Shown in pieces: positions 43,557-52,484 of a stretch of DNA of 64,000 nt. A model generated the notes under the pieces. The model was not told the DNA's origin and made no database searches. It saw only the letters and a program-made list of their open reading frames with translations. Every line of letters begins with the position of its first letter. Position 1 is the stretch's first letter. The position numbers were made by a program, and so were the translations under genes. Source of the stretch: Arthrobacter sp. Y-9 (GTDB taxonomy: Bacteria > Actinomycetota > Actinomycetes > Actinomycetales > Micrococcaceae); NCBI RefSeq assembly GCF_029690065.1, contig NZ_CP121463.1:124001-188000 (forward strand), given 5' to 3'.

Positions 43557-43602
43557 CGCCACCTCCTTCACGCTTGTGATGCTCGTCTCATTTGCAATTG
43601 TA

Positions 43603-43626
43603 TGTGCAGATTGCAGTTTCTGCACA
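43603..43626 (-). promoter_or_regulatory. Candidate RpiR operator
   Basis: The inverted repeat TGTGCAGA-N8-TCTGCACA has perfect 8-base arms. Further TTGCA/TTTGCA copies occur at 43591, 43611 and 43631, so the site is a cluster of TGCA-containing half-sites just upstream of the RpiR start. AT-rich setting and position fit autoregulation. Confidence 0.5.
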
Positions 43627-43697
43627 AGTTTTTGCAGAACAAGATGGATGGCTTGTTTCGACGGGCTGTCACGCGGCGGGGGAGGACCGCACGGATT

Positions 43698-45452
43698 TCA
43701 GGCGCCGGTGAGGTCGTGCCAGAGCAGGGCGACCGTCAGCGAGGCCCGGGACTCCGGGTCTTCCAGGGGCAGCCCGAGCAGGTCCTGCAAGCTTTTCACG
43801 TGCGCATACAGGGCCTGGCGGCTGACATTCCGCGCCTTGGCCAGCGACGTCATGTTCCCTCCGTGAGCCAGGTAGTCCCGCAGCAGCTGCAGGGCCGGCG
43901 CCCTGCCCGGTTCCAGAAGGGGCCCGAGTTCCGACTGTGCGAACGCCTTCACGCGCGAGTCCTCTCCGAGGAGGGCGAGCAGGCCGCGGAGGCGGATATC
44001 GGCGAAACGATAGAAGGGCAGGTGGCGGGAGCCCAGGGTGGCGGCCGTCTCCGCCACCTGATCGGCGTCATCGAGGCCTCGTGCAGCGGCGACGAGGGAA
44101 CGTTCCGCCCGCCCGGCCCCGAGAGTCCAGCGGAAGCCCGCCAGCTGGGGCGCGGCGGCCAGGCGATGCAGCGCGGAGTCCTCCAGTTCCAGGGCCGCGA
44201 GCGGCAGGAGGATCGCCACGGAACCGGCGTGCAGGCTCGAGGCCAGCACCGACTGCCGGCTGCTGTGAGCCCAGGCCTGGAGGGCGTCGAGGAATGCGCG
44301 CTCGCGGAGCTGCACCTCCGTGGCGTCCGGAGCCTCCGCGGCAGACGTCGATCCGGCCGCTGCGCCGGCGTCCTTCCCGGCATCCGTCCCGCGGCTGGTC
44401 CCGCCGGATTCGAGCCGGGCGACCAACGGCACATACGCCGCGCCCCGGGACAGCCCGAGCGCCGTGGCGCGCGCCAGCGCCTCCTGCTCGTCCGGTGGTG
44501 TGGCCTGGCGGAGGTCCTGGATGAGGCCGGAGCGGGCCTGAAAGAGCACCTCCCGCCGGTCGCGGCCGGCCATCCGGGCCATCGTGAGCGCCTGTCCGGC
44601 CCGTTCGAGGACCTGGAAGGCGTCGGCGAGGTCCCGGCCGGAGCCGTCCCCGTCCCCGTCCGAGCCGCCCGGTTCCTCCGGCGCGGACTCCGGGACGAAT
44701 TCGGGTGCCACGAGCCGGCCCCATCGCTGTCCCGTGAGGCCCACCGGAGTCTGCAGCCAGCGGTCCCCGCCCGTGCCGAAGGCCGTCTGGTTGCGGTACC
44801 CGACGAACCGCGAGCGATCGGCCCAGCCGTCCAGCAGCCGTGCGGGGTCGCGGTCCCGTGCCGAGTAGCTGAGCACCAGGTGAGCCGGGTCCTCGAAGAC
44901 CACGGGGCTGTCCAGGAGTGCCGCGGTGGCTTCCACGATCCTGCTCTCCCCGGCGTTCCCCACGCTCAGGGCCGTGAACACCTCGTGGACGTGACGGGCG
45001 CGTTCGAGCCTCCGGACCTGGTGGTCCATCAGGGCGCGATGCGCCTCCTCGGTCACCTGGACGAAGCGCACGCGGCGGGTGAGGAGGATCAGCGGGCAGG
45101 CCACGGCTCCGGCGGCGGTGCGGAGGTGCGCCGCCGCGCGGGCGTCGGGGGCGCCGTCGTCGTCCACCAGTTCGACCGCGACGGCGGCCGCCCCCGCCGC
45201 CTGGTAGCGCTCCAGGAAGATGCGGGTCAGGTCCGCCGAGTGCCGGAAGGCGAGGCCGGTGGTGAGCACGAGCTCGCCGCCCTCGAGCAGTGAACTGGCC
45301 TCCGCCTCCTCGGCGATGTGCACCCAGCGGACCGGGGTGTCGAGGCCGGCCTCGCCCGCCAGCACCTCCGGGGAGCCGGCCCGGAGGGCGTCCAGGTCGA
45401 GGGCGTCCCGCACGGTGAGGGGCCGCTGGAAGGGGAAGGAGGCCGCGGTCAT
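43698..45452 (-). CDS. PucR-family transcriptional regulator
   Basis: A 584-residue regulator starting at the ATG at 45452. The N-terminal PucR domain (about 12-130; SLLEGGELVLTTGLAFRHSA) is followed by a GGDEF-like linker region with a low-complexity Gly/Asp/Thr part, and the C-terminal PucR HTH (LRDYLAHGGNMTSLAKARNV; SRQALYAHVKSLQDLLGLP). Such proteins control purine, pyrimidine, GABA or beta-alanine use. It is divergent from the semialdehyde dehydrogenase gene with 104 bases between, so those catabolic genes are its likely targets. Confidence 0.9.
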   Translation of the reverse strand: MTAASFPFQRPLTVRDALDLDALRAGSPEVLAGEAGLDTPVRWVHIAEEAEASSLLEGGELVLTTGLAFRHSADLTRIFLERYQAAGAAAVAVELVDDDGAPDARAAAHLRTAAGAVACPLILLTRRVRFVQVTEEAHRALMDHQVRRLERARHVHEVFTALSVGNAGESRIVEATAALLDSPVVFEDPAHLVLSYSARDRDPARLLDGWADRSRFVGYRNQTAFGTGGDRWLQTPVGLTGQRWGRLVAPEFVPESAPEEPGGSDGDGDGSGRDLADAFQVLERAGQALTMARMAGRDRREVLFQARSGLIQDLRQATPPDEQEALARATALGLSRGAAYVPLVARLESGGTSRGTDAGKDAGAAAGSTSAAEAPDATEVQLRERAFLDALQAWAHSSRQSVLASSLHAGSVAILLPLAALELEDSALHRLAAAPQLAGFRWTLGAGRAERSLVAAARGLDDADQVAETAATLGSRHLPFYRFADIRLRGLLALLGEDSRVKAFAQSELGPLLEPGRAPALQLLRDYLAHGGNMTSLAKARNVSRQALYAHVKSLQDLLGLPLEDPESRASLTVALLWHDLTGA

Positions 45453-45556
45453 GGACACAGTGTATGTTTTTCCGCTGAATGCGCGACAGTGTGTCACGTG
45501 TGCGGGCTGGTTCTGCGGCGCAGGATGATCCCAGGACATTCCCTGAAAGGACCACC

Positions 45557-47047
45557 ATGCAGAACATCACGCACTGGATCAACGGCAAGCCGGTCGAGGT
45601 CGACGGCAGCCGCTTCGGCGACGTCACCAACCCCGCCACGGGCAAGGTCACCGGCCGGGTCGCGCTCGCGAGCAAGGCCACCACCGACGAGGCCGTCGCC
45701 GCGGCGGCCGCCGCCTTCCCGGGCTGGCGCGACACCTCCCTGGCCCGCCGCGTGCAGGTCCTCTTCGCCTTCCGCGAGCTGCTGAACGCGCGCAAGTCCG
45801 AACTGGCCGCGATCATCACGGCCGAGCACGGCAAGGTCCTGGAGGACGCGCTGGGAGAGATCGCCCGAGGTCAGGAGGTCGTGGAGTTCGCCTGCGGCAT
45901 CCCGCACCTGCTCAAGGGCGGCTACACCGAGAGCGCCTCCACCAAGGTGGACGTCCACTCCCTGCGTCAGCCGCTGGGCGTCGCCGCGATCATCTCGCCC
46001 TTCAACTTCCCGGCGATGGTCCCCATGTGGTTCTTCCCGGTCGCGATCGCCGCCGGCAACACGGTCGTGATCAAGCCGAGTGAGAAGGACCCGACCGCCG
46101 CCAACTGGCTCGCCTCCCTCTGGAAGGAAGCCGGCCTGCCGGACGGCGTGTTCAACGTCCTGCACGGTGACAAGGAAGCCGTCGACGCCCTGCTGGACTC
46201 CCCGGAGGTCTCGGCCGTCTCCTTCGTCGGTTCCACCCCGATCGCCCGCTACGTCTACGAGCGCGGCACCGCCACCGGCAAGCGCGTCCAGGCCCTGGGC
46301 GGCGCGAAGAACCACATGCTCGTCCTGCCGGACGCCGATCTGAACCTCGCCGCCGACGCCGCGGTGAACGCCGGCTTCGGCGCCGCCGGGGAGCGCTGCA
46401 TGGCCATCTCCGCCGTGGTCGCCGTGGACGCGATCGCGGACGAACTCGTGGCCAAGATCGCCGAGCGCACCCGCACCCTGCGGATCGGCGACGGCACCCG
46501 CGGCTGCGACATGGGACCCCTCATCACCGCGGCCCACCGCGACAAGGTGGCCGGCTACATCGACGCCGGCATCGAACAGGGCGCCACCGTGGTCCTGGAC
46601 GGCCGCCACCCCAGCCCCGACGCCGAGGGCGACGGCTTCTTCCTCAACCCGACCCTCTTCGACAACGTCACCCCGGACATGACCATCTACCAGGACGAGA
46701 TCTTCGGCCCCGTCCTCTCCGTGGTCCGCGTCCCCGGCTTCGACGAGGGCCTGGACCTCATCAACTCCAACCCCTACGGCAACGGCACGGCCATCTTCAC
46801 CAACGACGGCGGGGCGGCGCGCCGCTTCGAGAACGAGGTCACCGTGGGCATGGTCGGAATCAACGTGCCAATCCCCGTGCCTATGGCCTACTACTCCTTC
46901 GGCGGCTGGAAGAACTCCCTCTTCGGCGACACCCACGCCTACGGGGCCGACGGCGTGCACTTCTTCACGCGCGGCAAGGTGGTGACCACGCGCTGGCAGG
47001 ACCCCAGCCACGGCGGGCTCAACCTCGGTTTCCCCACCAACTCCTGA
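45557..47047 (+). CDS. mmsA: CoA-acylating methylmalonate-semialdehyde dehydrogenase
   Basis: A 496-residue aldehyde dehydrogenase starting at the ATG at 45557 after GAAAGGACC. The MmsA/IolA-type segments ISPFNFPAMVPMWFFPVAI and FGAAGERCMAISAVVAV are present, with catalytic Cys281. It oxidises malonate or methylmalonate semialdehyde with NAD and CoA to acetyl- or propionyl-CoA. With the next gene (an omega-aminotransferase) it forms a path from beta-alanine or a related amino acid to acyl-CoA, a sensible target for the PucR regulator. Confidence 0.93.
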   Translation: MQNITHWINGKPVEVDGSRFGDVTNPATGKVTGRVALASKATTDEAVAAAAAAFPGWRDTSLARRVQVLFAFRELLNARKSELAAIITAEHGKVLEDALGEIARGQEVVEFACGIPHLLKGGYTESASTKVDVHSLRQPLGVAAIISPFNFPAMVPMWFFPVAIAAGNTVVIKPSEKDPTAANWLASLWKEAGLPDGVFNVLHGDKEAVDALLDSPEVSAVSFVGSTPIARYVYERGTATGKRVQALGGAKNHMLVLPDADLNLAADAAVNAGFGAAGERCMAISAVVAVDAIADELVAKIAERTRTLRIGDGTRGCDMGPLITAAHRDKVAGYIDAGIEQGATVVLDGRHPSPDAEGDGFFLNPTLFDNVTPDMTIYQDEIFGPVLSVVRVPGFDEGLDLINSNPYGNGTAIFTNDGGAARRFENEVTVGMVGINVPIPVPMAYYSFGGWKNSLFGDTHAYGADGVHFFTRGKVVTTRWQDPSHGGLNLGFPTNS

Positions 47048-47055
47048 GTCGTTCC

Positions 47056-47081
47056 GGGCTCCCCGCGGCTGCGGGGAGCCC
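47056..47081 (+). terminator. Hairpin after mmsA
   Basis: Eleven-base arms GGGCTCCCCGC and GCGGGGAGCCC around a 4-base loop, ten bases after the mmsA stop and before the aminotransferase. It may attenuate transcription into the next gene. Confidence 0.65.
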
Positions 47082-47164
47082 GGCGGCCGGGTGACGGCCC
47101 GCCCGGGTGGGCGCGCCGTCGTGCATTCCCTTCAGATTCACCCTTAGACACAAAGGACCCTCTC

Positions 47165-48556
47165 ATGAGCCTCGAGACGCTCCCCGGCACGGAGACCATC
47201 CCGCCCACCGCCGAAGAGATCGAAGCCGGACGCCGCGCCCACGAACTGGACCGCGCGCACGTCTTCCACTCCTGGTCCGCCCAGGACACCCTCAACCCCC
47301 TGACCATCCTCAAGGCCGCGGGCTCCGAGATCTGGGACGGGGAGGGCCGGCGTCTGATCGACCTCTCCAGCCAGCTGGTCAACACGAACATCGGGCATCA
47401 GCACCCCCGCGTGGTGGCCGCCATCCACGCCCAGGCCGGCAAGCTCTGCACCATCGCGCCGCAGCACGTGAACGAGGCCCGTTCCGAGGCGGCCCGTCTG
47501 GTCACCGATCTGGCGCCGGAGGGCCTGAACCACGTGTTCTTCACCAACGGCGGTGCGGACGCCAACGAGCACGCCATCCGCATGGCGCGCCTCCACACCG
47601 GGCGCCGCAAGGTGTTCTCGGCCTACCGCAGCTACCACGGCGGCACGGAGCTGGCCGTCAACGTCACCGGCGACCCGCGCCGTTTCCCCAACGACGCTGG
47701 CGACTCGGGCGTGGTGCACTTCCTCCCGGCCTACCTGTACCGCTCCTACTTCGGCTCCACGACCGAGGCCGAGGAGACCGAGCGGGCACTCCGGCACCTG
47801 GAGGACATGATCCTTCTGGAAGGCACCGCGAATGTGGCCGCCGTCATCCTGGAATCCGTCCCCGGCACGGCGGGCATCTACGGGCCGCCCGCGGGGTACC
47901 TGGAGGGCGTGCGGGAGCTCACCCGCAAGCACGGGATCCTGTTCATCGCGGATGAGGTCATGGCCGGGTTCGGCCGCACCGGTGAATGGTTCGCGATCGA
48001 CCGCTGGGGCATCACCCCGGACCTCATCACCTTCGCCAAGGGCGTGAACTCGGGCTATGTTCCGCTCGGTGGCGTGATCATCTCCGACGAGGTCTTCGAC
48101 ACCTTCCGCCAGCGCGTGTACCCGGGCGGTCTGACCTACTCCGGCCACCCCCTCGCCTGCGCCGCGGCCGTGGCGACCATCGAGACCATGCGGGAAGAGG
48201 GCATGGTGGAGAACGCCCGGCGTCTGGGCGAAGAGATCATCGGCCCGGCTCTGGAGGCGTTCAAGGCGAAGCACCCGAGTGTGGGCGACGTCCGTGGCTC
48301 CGGTGTCTTCTGGGCGATCGAGCTGGTGTGGGACCGCGAGACCCGTGAGCCGCTGGCGGCGTACGGCGGATCCAGCCCCGAGATGAACGCCGTGATCGCG
48401 GAGATCAAGGCCGGGGGCGTGCTGCCCTTCGCCAACTTCAACCGCATCCACGTGGTCCCGGCGCTCAACATCCCGGATGAGCAGCTGCGGGAGGCGCTCG
48501 CCGTCATCGACCGGGCGCTGGATGTCGCCGACGCCGCGGTGGCCGCCCGCGCATGA
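47165..48556 (+). CDS. Class III pyridoxal-phosphate aminotransferase (omega-amino acid type)
   Basis: A 463-residue class III aminotransferase. The substrate/PLP region FFTNGGADANEHAIRMAR, the metal-free PLP-binding aspartate in FIADEVMAGFGRTG and the Schiff-base Lys292 in FAKGVNSGYVPLGG identify the class. HVFHSWSAQDTLNPL at the start resembles beta-alanine or taurine:pyruvate transaminases. Its place behind mmsA implies conversion of beta-alanine or a similar omega-amino acid to the semialdehyde that MmsA consumes; taurine or GABA are alternatives. Confidence 0.9.
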   Translation: MSLETLPGTETIPPTAEEIEAGRRAHELDRAHVFHSWSAQDTLNPLTILKAAGSEIWDGEGRRLIDLSSQLVNTNIGHQHPRVVAAIHAQAGKLCTIAPQHVNEARSEAARLVTDLAPEGLNHVFFTNGGADANEHAIRMARLHTGRRKVFSAYRSYHGGTELAVNVTGDPRRFPNDAGDSGVVHFLPAYLYRSYFGSTTEAEETERALRHLEDMILLEGTANVAAVILESVPGTAGIYGPPAGYLEGVRELTRKHGILFIADEVMAGFGRTGEWFAIDRWGITPDLITFAKGVNSGYVPLGGVIISDEVFDTFRQRVYPGGLTYSGHPLACAAAVATIETMREEGMVENARRLGEEIIGPALEAFKAKHPSVGDVRGSGVFWAIELVWDRETREPLAAYGGSSPEMNAVIAEIKAGGVLPFANFNRIHVVPALNIPDEQLREALAVIDRALDVADAAVAARA

Positions 48557-48565
48557 CCGCCGGGT

Positions 48566-48627
48566 CTCCCACGCGCCTCCGGGCCGGCTGAGTAGGCTGG
48601 AGCCAAACGTTCGACGGCGCGTGGGAG
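48566..48627. repeat. Inverted repeat flanking the SDR promoter region
   Basis: Perfect 12-base arms CTCCCACGCGCC and GGCGCGTGGGAG (48566-48577 and 48616-48627) are separated by 38 bases. The loop contains a TAGGCT -10-like stretch, so the repeat may be a terminator for the aminotransferase, an operator, or both. Confidence 0.5.
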
Positions 48628-48662
48628 CCGATGCGGCCCCCCGACGGGAAGGGATGGACCGC

Positions 48663-49256
48663 ATGAGGATTCTGCTGGTGGGTGCAGGTGGGCACGTGGG
48701 ACGGGCGGCCCTGGAGGCGCTCCAGGGCCGGCATGAGGTGCTGCAGGCGTCCCGGAAGGGCGACATCCCCGTGGATCTGCGGGACGAGTCGTCCATCCGC
48801 GCGATGTATGAGAAGGCCGGAACGGTGGATGCCGTGATCTGCTGCACGGGATCGGTGCCCTTCAAGCCGCTGGGCGAGCTCTCGGCCGAGGACTTCCGGT
48901 CAGGCCTCGAGGACAAGGTGCTCGGGCAGGTCAATGTGGTCCGCCTGGGGATGGACGTGGTCGCCGACCGCGGTTCCTTCACCCTCACGAGCGGAATCCT
49001 GGCCCGCGAGGCGATCCTCACGGGCGCCGCAGCATCCCTCGCCAATGGGGCTCTGGAGTCGTTCGTCCTGGCGGCCGCTCCTGAACTGCCTCGTGGCCTG
49101 CGCATCAATGCGGTGAGCCCGAGCGTCCTGGAGGACGCTCCGGGGTACTTCGACTCCTTCCCCGGGTTCACCCGGATCCCGTCCGACGTACTGGGTCAGG
49201 CGTACGTGAAGTCGGTGGAGGGAATTCAGACGGGGCAGGTGTACGAACTCGGCTGA
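48663..49256 (+). CDS. Short-chain dehydrogenase-like protein
   Basis: A 197-residue NAD(P)-binding protein. The start ATG at 48663 follows GGGAAGGG; an ATG at 48654 in the same frame is also possible. The dinucleotide motif is ILLVGAGGHVGRAA, and SDR features follow: ICCTGSVPF, FTLTSGILA, ANGALESFV (place of the usual YxxxK; no clear Tyr-Lys pair) and INAVSPSVLEDAP. The missing Tyr-X3-Lys means it may not be a standard oxidoreductase. Its 3' end overlaps the end of the antisense DnaE-like gene by 89 bases. Confidence 0.82.
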   Translation: MRILLVGAGGHVGRAALEALQGRHEVLQASRKGDIPVDLRDESSIRAMYEKAGTVDAVICCTGSVPFKPLGELSAEDFRSGLEDKVLGQVNVVRLGMDVVADRGSFTLTSGILAREAILTGAAASLANGALESFVLAAAPELPRGLRINAVSPSVLEDAPGYFDSFPGFTRIPSDVLGQAYVKSVEGIQTGQVYELG

Positions 49257-52026
49257 GCCGCCGGTGCGCTGGGGTGACTGTCGGCTCGGAAGCTGCCCCA
49301 AGGGGGGTTTCCGCGCCGGCTTCTGAGTCCGGCACCTCTGAGCCAGCGCCCGCATCCGCGTCGGTTGGCGAGTCGGTCTCCGGCGCGCCCTCGACGGGCG
49401 ATCCCGGGAGGAGCTCTTCGGCGTCGTGGACCTCGAGTCCGTCTCCCAGGGGGAGCATCGACTGACCGCGGACCCCGGCCAGGGGGACACCGGACGGGCG
49501 ATGCGCGAGCTCCTGCAGGTTCCGGACCAGCGCTGCGCGCGCCTCCTGGCCGCCCGCGGGGCCGCACAGGGAATCGAGCGCTCCGGCCTCGGCGAGCTTC
49601 CTGACGGTCGCGCGGGAGACATCGGGCCGAGTGAGCAGCTCTTCCACCGAGTGGTACGGGCGTCCGGCGATCAGGCGTTTCCGCTCGGCGGCCGACAGTC
49701 CCGGCACATCGCGCAGCCCCGGACGGAGCCCCAGGCCCCGGGAGCTTGCAGGAGCACCGGAGCTTTCATGGGTGCCGGGCGCTTCATGAGTGCCGGTCTT
49801 CTCATGAGCCCTGGACCATTCAGGAGTGCCGGGCGTTTCATGAGCCCTGGACCTTTCGTGTGTGCCGGCGGCGGCGCCGTCGGGCGTCTCGCGGTGATCC
49901 TCCGCTTCACATTCTTCAGCGCTCCGATTCACGTCGAGCGGCAGCACCGGGATGCCCAGCTTCCTGGCCTCCGCCCGGAGCACGTTCTGCAGGACTGAGC
50001 CCGCCGGGGAGTCCCAGCATGCCGCGATGAACTCCGCCGGGTGATGCGATCGGAGCCAGGTCACGTGGCGTGCCGCCAGCACATCCGCCGGATCGGTGAG
50101 GGCGAACAGGCCCTGCTCGGATTCGAGCAACGCCAGCGCTTCCTCTGAGGGCTCCGCCTCCCCGGGGTCGAGGTCCGCGGTCACCTCCTGGCCGTGAATC
50201 CTCCGCAACGTCCGGGCGACGACGGTCTGCGCAGACGATTCCCGCAGGGTGACCCGGAGGAATCCCCAGTGCCCCAGATCCCCAGGGGCGTACTGGCTGA
50301 GGGGCAGCCCCGAAGGTCCCGGTTGAGTGGGGATGCGGTGCAGGAGCGACGCGTCTCCGAGGAGCACTCCGGAACTCCGCCGGGAGAGGCCGCCGGGCAA
50401 GGTGCCGGAGGGATCGGAAACCTCGACGAGCGTCCCCGCTCCTGTGAGAAGAGGGGAAGTCTCCGATTCCGTGTCCGCAGCGGGGGCCGACCCCAGGAGG
50501 CACACGCGGTCTTTGCCGAATCTCCGGGTCAGCGCCCGGTGCACCTCGCGCAGTCCACCCGCTTCGAGGTCCAGCTCGAGCGGCGGGAACACGTCGGGCG
50601 CCGTTCCCTCGAGGGCAGCTGCTCCCTCGGGGGCTGATGCTCCATCAGGGCCGGCTGCGCTCGCGGACGGGGGCGAACCGCCCTCCGTGGGGAGGCCGAG
50701 CGGGTTGACGGAAGAGATGTCCAGGAGATGCGCGACCGCGCTCGCCGTCGTCCAGCTCCGTCCGCTCACTCGGATGCCGAGTCCCCTGATGGTCGCCGTG
50801 ACGTCAGCCGCAGCCAGATAGAACGAAGCGGCTCCGCGGGTTTCGATGACGTCCAGCTCCCGGGCGGCGCGTTCGCGCAGGTCCAGACCCTCGGCCGCCG
50901 AGAGACCGGACGAGCGGCGTTCCAGAGCGGTCTGGCAGCGTTCGGCGAGTTCGGCCTGAGGAGCCATCGTCAGGCCGAGGAGCTTGGCCTCAGGAAGCAG
51001 CGCCGTTCCCCAGCCCAGATCCGTGGCCGGATCCAGCCGACAGGTTTGCGCCAGGCGATGCGTGTCTTCGAGAAGCTGCTCGAGATCCTTCACGCGAAGG
51101 TCGGCTGCATGGCAGATCCCGCGAGCTGTCTGCTCCATTTCGCTGATGTTCTTGAGGAAGGCGTGAGCTCCTGCAGGCTGACGGAGGTCCCGACCGGCAG
51201 GTGCCAGTGCCAGGCGGGGGGAGGAGTGCATGGAGGCCGGGCCTTCCTGCAGTGGGCTTTCCTGCCGTGGGCCTTTCCGCACTGGGCTTTCACGCACAGG
51301 GCTTTCCTGCGGTGCAGGAGCGGGCGCGCTCAGGTGGCGAACCGCGTTGCTCAGGATCGCAGGGATGTGGTGCTCCCTGGCGAGCTTGAGCATGCGAGCC
51401 GCGTGGGCGGTGGTGAAGTGGGCCGTGGTGAACTGGCCGGTGGTGAAGGTGGAGCCCGGGCCCGTGTGGTGGCTGACCACTTCCGCGGCGACCGTCCCGG
51501 TGGGCATGGCCGCGAGCCATTCCTTGAAGAGGGTCCGGGGCCGCAGATAGCGAGGTCCTTGCATGGCCAGCCCGACGTCCGATTCAGGGCCCAGCAACAC
51601 GGTCAGCAGGGGAGTTCCGCTGCCGGGGTCCACGGCGCGGGCTGCCAGTTCCTGGCGGGTCACTCCCGGAGGAACAGTGGTGCCCGCACGTCCGGCGGTG
51701 TGGACGTGGGCGTCGGCGACCAGCCGGCAGAGTGCTCTGTACCCCTCGCCCCCGCCGTGTGCCAGGACCACCACCCTTCCCGAGACACGCCCTCGAGCCC
51801 GACCGCCGTCCGGTTCGAGCACGGCCAGGTTCACACCGAGGAGAGGTGCCAGCCCGTGGGCGCGGCAGGCGACGACGTGGTCGACCGCGCCGTACAACCC
51901 GTCATGGTCGGTGCAGGCGAGCGCCGTCGCGCCCTGCATGCCCGCGGCCGCCGCCAGCTCGGCGGGGGCCGCGGTGCCGTGCCCAGGTGAGAACGTGGTG
52001 GTGACGTGCAGATGGGTGAAGCTCAT
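49168..52026 (-). CDS. Degenerate DnaE2-like (error-prone polymerase III alpha) homologue
   Basis: A 952-codon intact frame collinear with DnaE2/ImuC but eroded. A PHP domain is at the start (SFTHLHVTTTFS; ACTDHDGLYGAVD). The palm segment RAARELDVIETRGAASFYLA is followed by SGRSWTTASAVAHLLDISSV, where DnaE2 has QGRGSAAN, and PPLELDLEAGG replaces the catalytic PDIDLDIES, so the DxD aspartates are missing. The fingers domain is largely absent. The tail keeps LRSHHPAEFIAACW, an HhH-like LRDVPGLSAAERKRLIAGRP and AGALDSL. Three in-frame 15/18-base repeats interrupt it. Normal DnaE2 is about 1,100 residues. It is likely catalytically inactive. It lies 23 bases after DUF6504 behind a LexA-like box. 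Confidence 0.75.
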   Translation of the reverse strand: MSFTHLHVTTTFSPGHGTAAPAELAAAAGMQGATALACTDHDGLYGAVDHVVACRAHGLAPLLGVNLAVLEPDGGRARGRVSGRVVVLAHGGGEGYRALCRLVADAHVHTAGRAGTTVPPGVTRQELAARAVDPGSGTPLLTVLLGPESDVGLAMQGPRYLRPRTLFKEWLAAMPTGTVAAEVVSHHTGPGSTFTTGQFTTAHFTTAHAARMLKLAREHHIPAILSNAVRHLSAPAPAPQESPVRESPVRKGPRQESPLQEGPASMHSSPRLALAPAGRDLRQPAGAHAFLKNISEMEQTARGICHAADLRVKDLEQLLEDTHRLAQTCRLDPATDLGWGTALLPEAKLLGLTMAPQAELAERCQTALERRSSGLSAAEGLDLRERAARELDVIETRGAASFYLAAADVTATIRGLGIRVSGRSWTTASAVAHLLDISSVNPLGLPTEGGSPPSASAAGPDGASAPEGAAALEGTAPDVFPPLELDLEAGGLREVHRALTRRFGKDRVCLLGSAPAADTESETSPLLTGAGTLVEVSDPSGTLPGGLSRRSSGVLLGDASLLHRIPTQPGPSGLPLSQYAPGDLGHWGFLRVTLRESSAQTVVARTLRRIHGQEVTADLDPGEAEPSEEALALLESEQGLFALTDPADVLAARHVTWLRSHHPAEFIAACWDSPAGSVLQNVLRAEARKLGIPVLPLDVNRSAEECEAEDHRETPDGAAAGTHERSRAHETPGTPEWSRAHEKTGTHEAPGTHESSGAPASSRGLGLRPGLRDVPGLSAAERKRLIAGRPYHSVEELLTRPDVSRATVRKLAEAGALDSLCGPAGGQEARAALVRNLQELAHRPSGVPLAGVRGQSMLPLGDGLEVHDAEELLPGSPVEGAPETDSPTDADAGAGSEVPDSEAGAETPLGAASEPTVTPAHRRLSRVRTPAPSEFPPPTSRTPDPVRRTGSG
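49752..49866 (-). repeat. In-frame 18/36-base tandem repeats in the DnaE-like gene
   Basis: The coded units are 12-residue copies ending SRAHExxG (THERSRAHETPG, TPEWSRAHEKTG), then two 6-residue units THEAPG and THESSG. Copies differ by point changes. Confidence 0.75.
51238..51312 (-). repeat. In-frame 15-base tandem repeat in the DnaE-like gene
   Basis: Five units coding the five-residue pattern QESPV, RESPV, RKGPR, QESPL and QEGPA in a row. A further three-unit 15-base repeat (FTTGQ, FTTAH, FTTAH) is at 51411-51454. Confidence 0.75.
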
Positions 52027-52049
52027 GGCTGGTGAGGTCGGCCCGTGAG

Positions 52050-52427
52050 TCAGACCGTCTGCGTGAAGTCCGCGTAGAGGACGTTGCCCGGCTGGGCGCC
52101 GGGATCAGCGGCGTCATGGCGGTCCAGCAGCGGCGCATCATGCACCTTGATCAGACGCCACTGGTCCGGCTCCGTGTAGTGGGCGAGATCCAGGGTCATC
52201 TCCTGCCCGTTCAGGTCCCGCACCAGCTGGACGCGCCAGATCTCGTAATCCACCAGATCTCCACTGTGGCCACAGCCCGCCCGGCTGTCCTCGGCCCACC
52301 GGGCCTTGCGGGTGTACCAGCGGCTGGGGATCTGGCAGACCCGGTATTCGCGCCCTTCGTAGGACACGAATGCTGGAATGTTCCCCGTGGAGCAGATGAC
52401 GTTCAGGCGCTGGGTGAAGGAGCCCAT
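52050..52427 (-). CDS. DUF6504-family protein (ImuB/DnaE2 cassette-associated)
   Basis: A 125-residue protein starting at the ATG at 52427 with GGAGGTAC before it. Segments FVSYEGREYRVCQIPSRWYT and LDLAHYTEPDQWRLIKVHDA are those of DUF6504, which in actinobacteria is normally found next to imuB and dnaE2 of the SOS mutasome. Here it is followed by the DnaE2-like gene, but no ImuB (Y-family polymerase) is in the window. A LexA-like palindrome lies 58-75 bases upstream of its start. The molecular function is unknown. Confidence 0.78.
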   Translation of the reverse strand: MGSFTQRLNVICSTGNIPAFVSYEGREYRVCQIPSRWYTRKARWAEDSRAGCGHSGDLVDYEIWRVQLVRDLNGQEMTLDLAHYTEPDQWRLIKVHDAPLLDRHDAADPGAQPGNVLYADFTQTV

Positions 52428-52484
52428 GGTGTACCTCCGTGGTGGACCGGGACGGACGATGCGCCCTGGCCCCAGAGGCGCATC

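Noticed and set aside
42627-45293. 888-codon plus-strand frame antisense to the RpiR and PucR genes
   Set aside because: It is composed of shadow sequence that follows from high GC and codon bias; the opposite strand holds clear protein families.
45457-45492. ACAGTGT direct repeat between PucR and mmsA as a shared operator
   Set aside because: Seven-base repeats 29 bases apart are weak evidence on their own; one lies almost in the start of the PucR gene. It is left unscored.
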